Position numbers and translations under genes: made by a program
In this document: piece by piece, positions 56,701 to 64,000 of the stretch
Layout of the letters: each line of letters starts with the position of its first letter
Numbering within the stretch: position 1 is the first letter of the stretch
Notes under the pieces: model-generated
What the model was told of the DNA's origin: nothing
Databases searched by the model: none
What the model saw: the letters and a program-made list of their open reading frames with translations, nothing else
Assembly (NCBI GenBank): GCA_018822805.1
Contig: JAHJJU010000014.1
Coordinates: forward strand, 1 to 64,000
Length of the DNA stretch: 64,000 bases
DNA from: a bacterium
GTDB lineage: Bacteria > Campylobacterota > Campylobacteria > Campylobacterales > Sulfurovaceae
Direction of reading: 5' to 3'

Positions 56701-59700
56701 AAAAACACCCATTCGATGACCGTGGATGTTTCAAATCCCATAGGGATAAAGTTCAAATGTGAAACAGCATGAGGCACGGTTAGAAAAATCCGAGTTTCAA
56801 ATCCCATAGGGATAAAGTTCAAATGTAGCCAAGATCATACTTGGATTTACACCGGTTATGTTTCAAATCCCATAGGGATAAAGTTCAAATCCTTATCTTT
56901 GAACTCTTGCATAGAGATACGATCTAGTTTCAAATCCCATAGGGATAAAGTTCAAATCATTCTGCCCCAGCTGTACTGCTTTGCTGCAAACGTTTCAAAT
57001 CCCATAGGGATAAAGTTCAAATACGTACATAGAAGTCACTATCTTTCCATACACGAGTTTCAAATCCCATAGGGATAAAGTTCAAATCTATGCGAAGTGG
57101 TGGCTACTGTATTACTTTTCCTGGTTTCAAATCCCATAGGGATAAAGTTCAAATAAGAAAGAAAGTTGCTCCTTACCATGGTGGAACAGGTTTCAAATCC
57201 CATAGGGATAAAGTTCAAATTGAAGAATTTTGAAGGCAACCATATTGCCATAGTGTTTCAAATCCCATAGGGATAAAGTTCAAATCTAATGCAGGTGACA
57301 CAGTTCAGATTGACATGAATTGTTTCAAATCCCATAGGGATAAAGTTCAAATGGTGCAATAGATGAGATAAAAGAGGTCAAAGCAGCGTTTCAAATCCCA
57401 TAGGGATAAAGTTCAAATCTTTTATTAAAAATAAAGCTGTACAGACTTATTTGTTTCAAATCCCATAGGGATAAAGTTCAAATACTGCTTTGCTGCAAAC
57501 TAAAGAGTGAACGCTCGTTTCAAATCCCATAGGGATAAAGTTCAAATTATAGCCACCATATTTGTGTATAATCCTAAGCATGTTTCAAATCCCATAGGGA
57601 TAAAGTTCAAATTTGTTTTAAAATGTCAAGGGGGGGTGGTGATATATTTGTTTCAAATCCCATAGGGATAAAGTTCAAATCTGTCATAAATGTCTTTATT
57701 TTGCATAAGTGTTGTGGTTTCAAATCCCATAGGGATAAAGTTCAAATGAGCAAGATTAGAACTAGAAGAGCAAAAGGGGATGAGTTTCAAATCCCATAGG
57801 GATAAAGTTCAAATTCAGACCAAATTACAATGAATACTCAAAAAAGGAAGTTTCAAATCCCATAGGGATAAAGTTCAAATCAAACTTATCTGAACCATAC
57901 AATGCATATCTAGAAGAGTTTCAAATCCCATAGGGATAAAGTTCAAATTAATACTGGTACGGGAATATGCAGATTAAAATAGTTTCAAATCCCATAGGGA
58001 TAAAGTTCAAATCAATGGAATTCTTGGTGCAACTGTTGTTGTATTCTGTTTCAAATCCCATAGGGATAAAGTTCAAATGAGACCGTACAGGATGAGAAGC
58101 CAGTGACTGAGAGTTTCAAATCCCATAGGGATAAAGTTCAAATCTCTCATGACTCTTGTTATTGGTGTTATTCCTGTGTTTCAAATCCCATAGGGATAAA
58201 GTTCAAATAATCTTCCTGCCCTCTACTCTACATCTATACTCAGTTTCAAATCCCATAGGGATAAAGTTCAAATAAATTCACGTAATTTAGCCATAGATAC
58301 GATGCCGTTTCAAATCCCATAGGGATAAAGTTCAAATATTCTAGGAATTGGGATTCATTGTTGGCAATGGTGTTTCAAATCCCATAGGGATAAAGTTCAA
58401 ATCTAACATGGGCAACCTCCTACGAGAGCTTTATAGTTTCAAATCCCATAGGGATAAAGTTCAAATCAAACCGTGCGATTCCTATGGACAGCATTAAAAA
58501 GTTTCAAATCCCATAGGGATAAAGTTCAAATTTTTTGAAACGGTAAAGTACCAGGACCTATTATGTTTCAAATCCCATAGGGATAAAGTTCAAATTAGGG
58601 TCATCAGGAGAAGTACAAGCAGTACAGGTAGTTTCAAATCCCATAGGGATAAAGTTCAAATCATCTAAAGTCTTTTGTGCATACTTCAAAAGGTATGGTT
58701 TCAAATCCCATAGGGATAAAGTTCAAATGAATCGAAGCCGTACTACAAGATATTGTACCACTAGTTTCAAATCCCATAGGGATAAAGTTCAAATATCTGC
58801 AGGAACAATTCCAGCAGTAGCAACAGCACGTTTCAAATCCCATAGGGATAAAGTTCAAATACTGCAACGATAAGAGCCACATAAGAGACGGTTTCGTTTC
58901 AAATCCCATAGGGATAAAGTTCAAATTTTTGTTGAAAAGTTCTCAGATTTAGTTTGGGATATGTTTCAAATCCCATAGGGATAAAGTTCAAATCTACAAG
59001 AGTCTTCACTAATATTACAAATAGACTGTTTCAAATCCCATAGGGATAAAGTTCAAATCAGTTACATTACTTTAGTACCTGTACTGCTTTATAGGTTTCA
59101 AATCCCATAGGGATAAAGTTCAAATGTATGTAACAGCGTATTTCTCATCGTCAAGCACTTGTTTCAAATCCCATAGGGATAAAGTTCAAATGGTGGAGCC
59201 GTGTCGTTAGTGTCAGGCATATTTCGGTTTCAAATCCCATAGGGATAAAGTTCAAATGAAATGCATCTAAACGTTTAGAATCAAAAGAGATGTTTCAAAT
59301 CCCATAGGGATAAAGTTCAAATGAGTTCTTTAGACATCTTCAGGATAATTTTAGAGTGTTTCAAATCCCATAGGGATAAAGTTCAAATGTGAAGTAAAAG
59401 CGAGATGATTTTTTTATGGATGTTTCAAATCCCATAGGGATAAAGTTCAAATAGGTGAGCCCTGAAGTTAGTACAATATGAATCCAGTTTCAAATCCCAT
59501 AGGGATAAAGTTCAAATTACTACTATGGTAAGAGAGCTTTTTATTTTTGAGTTTCAAATCCCATAGGGATAAAGTTCAAATCGTCTCGTAATAGGCTCTG
59601 GTGATTCCGAGCTTTTGTTTCAAATCCCATAGGGATAAAGTTCAAATCTCTTTCCTGACCTGCTCCCCATCCACCTATTCGTAGTTTCAAATCCCATAGG

Positions 59701-62700
59701 GATAAAGTTCAAATTAAAAAAACCTACCTAGAGGCGTTGAACTATGTGTTTCAAATCCCATAGGGATAAAGTTCAAATTTAAGAGCGTCTGCAACCTTTT
59801 TGCAATACATGTGGTTTCAAATCCCATAGGGATAAAGTTCAAATAGTTCTTGCCTTGCTACCTCTGCCTTCCGAATACATGTTTCAAATCCCATAGGGAT
59901 AAAGTTCAAATTGTTTTTCATATCATGGACGATTGCACCAAACCACTGTTTCAAATCCCATAGGGATAAAGTTCAAATAAAAGAAAGTTAGCAAAACCAC
60001 TAATTGACTTTATGCGTTTCAAATCCCATAGGGATAAAGTTCAAATCCTATATGGGGGATGATGAAAAAAACGATGCGTGGAGTTTCAAATCCCATAGGG
60101 ATAAAGTTCAAATAAAATTTGTTAAACATATTTTATCTAAACTTATAGTTTCAAATCCCATAGGGATAAAGTTCAAATTTATATTTCCTGCGTTTCCATA
60201 TGTCATCATTCCTTGTTTCAAATCCCATAGGGATAAAGTTCAAATATATCCTTCGCTTGTTACTCCCGTCGGATTTATTTGTTTCAAATCCCATAGGGAT
60301 AAAGTTCAAATATTTAACGTTGTATCCCAATAAGACGCACCCACTTGGTTTCAAATCCCATAGGGATAAAGTTCAAATTGGGCGTTTTTTCTTTTAGGAT
60401 TCTTTCTGCTTCACGTTTCAAATCCCATAGGGATAAAGTTCAAATAAATATTCATTAACAGACTTAGGTAACATTCTAGGAAGGTTTCAAATCCCATAGG
60501 GATAAAGTTCAAATGCTCTTTATTATTCTCTTTATAGGAAGAGGAAACCTGTTTCAAATCCCATAGGGATAAAGTTCAAATATAGAAGATGAACATTGAA
60601 GAGATTAGAAGCAAGGTTTCAAATCCCATAGGGATAAAGTTCAAATGGCACTATCAACTTCTTGCTCTATACCATCATCAAAGTTTCAAATCCCATAGGG
60701 ATAAAGTTCAAATTAGCAGGGACGTTTGAGCTAATTGACAAATTAGAGTGTTTCAAATCCCATAGGGATAAAGTTCAAATAAAGTGGGGCTTTGCTCAAA
60801 ATTTCTAAATGCTTGATGTTTCAAATCCCATAGGGATAAAGTTCAAATTGCAACAAATGCTGCACTGACAGCTACAACGAAAGCGTTTCAAATCCCATAG
60901 GGATAAAGTTCAAATCATAAGCTTTACAAGCGTCAATGATGGCACGAGAGAGTTTCAAATCCCATAGGGATAAAGTTCAAATGTCACATCATCTGTCTCT
61001 ATTTGTACTGTATAGAGTTTCAAATCCCATAGGGATAAAGTTCAAATCAACTACACAAAACTAGGTTCAGATGCTCCAGCAATGTTTCAAATCCCATAGG
61101 GATAAAGTTCAAATCTTAACTCGTTTATCTGTCGATTGAGTTTGATTGTTTCAAATCCCATAGGGATAAAGTTCAAATAAAACAAAAAAAAGCAAACTGA
61201 ATAAGTCGGTTGACTGTTTCAAATCCCATAGGGATAAAGTTCAAATACATGTCCTACAAAGAAAAAAAGCAAGGAAACAAAGGTTTCAAATCCCATAGGG
61301 ATAAAGTTCAAATTAATGTTCACAAATCCGAAGTAGTCAATATTGAAAGTTTCAAATCCCATAGGGATAAAGTTCAAATCAGTGCAAGTGCAAATCTTGC
61401 TGTGTTCGACCATGTTTCAAATCCCATAGGGATAAAGTTCAAATGGTGATCCACTTCCAGATGGTGCGATTAAAAAAAAGTTTCAAATCCCATAGGGATA
61501 AAGTTCAAATCAACACCTAATCGCCTCTCTCTTGGAAAACCCAAGTTTCAAATCCCATAGGGATAAAGTTCAAATTAGAAAAATGAGTACTAAAATCATG
61601 GTAATCAACTGTTTCAAATCCCATAGGGATAAAGTTCAAATGGATGCCAATACCAAAGAGAACCATTACTTTTTTGTTTCAAATCCCATAGGGATAAAGT
61701 TCAAATCTCGTGCTTCTGAATTTTTGAAAAAGATTGAGGGTTGTTTCAAATCCCATAGGGATAAAGTTCAAATATGTGCTTGACATAGAAGTGGTTCGAG
61801 GAGATTGTTTCAAATCCCATAGGGATAAAGTTCAAATAAAATATCGTAATCTTCCATTACATACCTCCACGTTTCAAATCCCATAGGGATAAAGTTCAAA
61901 TTTTGGAGATGAGACTTTTGTGAAACGTGCAAACTCGTTTCAAATCCCATAGGGATAAAGTTCAAATTTACCTCCAATGGTATAATCCGAACCATTAAAC
62001 TGTTTCAAATCCCATAGGGATAAAGTTCAAATCCTCTAATTGCAGAGGTTAAAGGTATGACAGTAGCGTTTCAAATCCCATAGGGATAAAGTTCAAATTC
62101 ATCTCATCATTACCTCTCTAGTCGAATACGACGTTTCAAATCCCATAGGGATAAAGTTCAAATCATTTACTGAAATTATTCCAGTATCTGAAACTGTCAC
62201 GTTTCAAATCCCATAGGGATAAAGTTCAAATAAAACTCCATACGAAACTGCAACCGTTCCAACAAGTTTCAAATCCCATAGGGATAAAGTTCAAATAAAG
62301 GGGTAGGTTTAAAAAAGCCTTTCTTTACCCCGTTTCAAATCCCATAGGGATAAAGTTCAAATAGAGATATACTCCTCTTTGTAAGCATTTCTATTGTCGT
62401 TTCAAATCCCATAGGGATAAAGTTCAAATGGCTACCTTTCTCAGATTGCCCAAAGAGACAAACGTTTCAAATCCCATAGGGATAAAGTTCAAATTATCAA
62501 TAGCATCTTGCAATGTAGCATTTTCATGTTTCAAATCCCATAGGGATAAAGTTCAAATGATTCAAGTAGCATTGAAGAGTCGAAAGCAATTTGTTTCAAA
62601 TCCCATAGGGATAAAGTTCAAATTAGAAATAGGCGTACCAATAAGAAGATTTAAAAAAGTTTCAAATCCCATAGGGATAAAGTTCAAATAATACCTGCTC

Positions 62701-64000
62701 ACGTTGCTCTTTATCTTCATCATGAGTTTCAAATCCCATAGGGATAAAGTTCAAATAAAAGAAGCCAAAACAACATCAATACCCAAACCCGAGTTTCAAA
62801 TCCCATAGGGATAAAGTTCAAATTTTTTCTTTTGCTTTATCTTCTCAACAGCGTAAGTTTCAAATCCCATAGGGATAAAGTTCAAATACACTTCTTTTAA
62901 GAGATGGTAAAAAGACTCAATTGTTTCAAATCCCATAGGGATAAAGTTCAAATAATCGAACATTACCGAAGAAGAAGAAAAAGAAAGTTTCAAATCCCAT
63001 AGGGATAAAGTTCAAATCAATTCTGCTCGGTTCTATGCTGAAACGTGGGGTGTGTTTCAAATCCCATAGGGATAAAGTTCAAATTTCTCCACATTTTGGA
63101 CAACTTTTTGCTTTTTTGCGTTTCAAATCCCATAGGGATAAAGTTCAAATGACACCATTTATGAGCTTGTTTTATAATTGATGGGTGTTTCAAATCCCAT
63201 AGGGATAAAGTTCAAATTAGCTCAACAAGCTATTAAAGACAATCCAAAGTTGTTTCAAATCCCATAGGGATAAAGTTCAAATCATTGGCAAGGTACAGAG
63301 CAATGTAACTGTAGTTTCGTTTCAAATCCCATAGGGATAAAGTTCAAATTTAAGCAGACTTTGGAGGGTTTGAACCCTGTTTTGTTTCAAATCCCATAGG
63401 GATAAAGTTCAAATAAAGTGCTTTACAGTCTAATACAACTGGTGCTAGGTTTCAAATCCCATAGGGATAAAGTTCAAATTGTTCTTTTTCTAGTTTGTAG
63501 AGTTCTTTCATTGTGTTCCAAATCCCATAGGGATAAAGTTCAAATAAAAGAAAAGTATGAAACCATCATAGCAGAGTTGTTTCAAATCCCATAGGGATTA
63601 AGTTCAAATGCATGATGCTAAAAAGATGGATGAAGATACTTAGTTTCAAATCCCATAGGGATAAAGTTCAAATATTTGTAGGGTTGTATGAGAAGGCATA
63701 GGCTTTTCTGTTTCAAATCCCATAGGGATAAAGTTCAAATTGGTGTTTTCGCTATGAATTTGAACAATAATCGCACGTTTCAAATCCCATAGGGATAAAG
63801 TTCAAATACTTAATGTGTGAGTTTATAGAGATGAATACTGAGTTTCAAATCCCATAGGGATAAAGTTCAAATGGGCTGAATTATCATGACCAGTCGTATT
63901 AGACTGGTTTCAAATCCCATAGGGATAAAGTTCAAATCAGTTTATTTCTTATTGCTTTCATCTCTTTTATCCTTGTTTCAAATCCCATAGGGATAAAGTT
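53783..64000 (-). CRISPR. giant CRISPR array, at least 154 spacers
   Basis: From 53830 to the window edge I count 154 complete 31-bp repeats and a 155th cut at 64000 (63975 onward), with 154 spacers of about 33-37 bp (unit 64-68, mean 65.9). Plus-strand repeats begin GTTTCAAATCCC and end AAAGTTCAAAT; on the minus strand they end in TTTGAAAC, the 8-nt 5' handle type of I-B/III crRNAs, and contain the small hairpin ATCCC-tat-GGGAT. All are identical by eye except two: 63515 (GTTC at the start) and 63579 (one A to T near the middle). At the left, AAAGTTCAAAT (53783-53793) remains from a lost repeat, followed by a 36-nt spacer-like stretch. Leader and effector genes should lie to the right. No cas gene of this type is in the window. 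Confidence 0.97.

Noticed and set aside
54718-62993. Reading frames of 60-110 codons in the giant array
   Set aside because: Repeating FKSHRDKVQI, VSNPIGIKFK or LNFIPMGFET peptides are the 31-bp repeat in different frames.
63350-63383. Second tRNA-like spacer (GGAGGGTTTGAACCCTG)
   Set aside because: It resembles a T-arm at first sight but the 5-bp stem does not pair around a 7-nt loop; it is just an inverted repeat.

Overview
The window is an AT-rich bacterial chromosome segment that I place in the Campylobacterota (Epsilonproteobacteria), near Sulfurimonas, Sulfurovum or Arcobacter; I cannot resolve the genus. The evidence is a hemC, proS, hemA, polyprenyl synthase, DUF2018 block that I recall having the same order in Helicobacter (HP0237 to HP0242), a RibB with a zinc-less RibA-like tail, a large trimeric DapD of the type found in this phylum, and generally dense, overlapping operons.

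Layout. 1-9.6 kb: acs start, ribB, five tRNAs (two identical Gln, two identical fMet, one Gly), an orphan cytosine-5 methylase, crcB, a von Willebrand factor A lipid-free exported protein, a NYN-LOTUS protein, rsmD, mltB, a ClpP-like protease, and a mazEF toxin-antitoxin module that has split a thioesterase gene from its operon and left a copy of its 5' end behind. 9.6-18.1 kb: a 918-residue TPR protein, then a complete type II-C CRISPR-Cas locus (13-spacer array, cas2, cas1, cas9, and a divergent tracrRNA). 18.3-26.8 kb: uracil-DNA glycosylase, clpB, and a ctpA-purC-purS-purQ-plsC operon. 26.8-38.3 kb: rpoD, phosphatase, DedA, AEC permease, TenI-like protein, atpB, lptB, tsaE, trpD, S4 protein, dapD, selO. 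38.3-42.5 kb: an accessory patch with a MITE-like repeat, a truncated gene and a DUF4143 ATPase bracketed by inverted palindromes, followed by yebC and a DEAD-box helicase without a canonical start codon. 42.5-53.1 kb: heme/tRNA/quinone genes, an RND pump and the rsmH-ftsL-like start of the division cluster. 53.2-64.0 kb: a degenerate class II aldolase-like gene and then a second, unrelated CRISPR array with 154 complete 31-bp repeats plus one cut by the window edge (154 spacers), with no cas genes on its left side.

The two CRISPR systems have different repeats. The short one is self-contained (Cas9, tracrRNA, adaptation genes, promoter-like ends in each repeat). The long one has repeats of the type I-B/III style on the minus strand, so its leader and effector genes are expected to the right of the window. 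Its left end decays into a partial repeat touching the preceding stop codon; two of its spacers overlap by 17 nt on the same target, and one spacer is the 3' end of a tRNA gene.

A second theme is a dispersed set of short palindromes, and a 142-bp element with long terminal inverted repeats, whose leading TAGG supplies or abuts the stop codons of several genes. Together with the mazEF insertion they show how small elements have been inserted at gene ends here without disturbing housekeeping functions.
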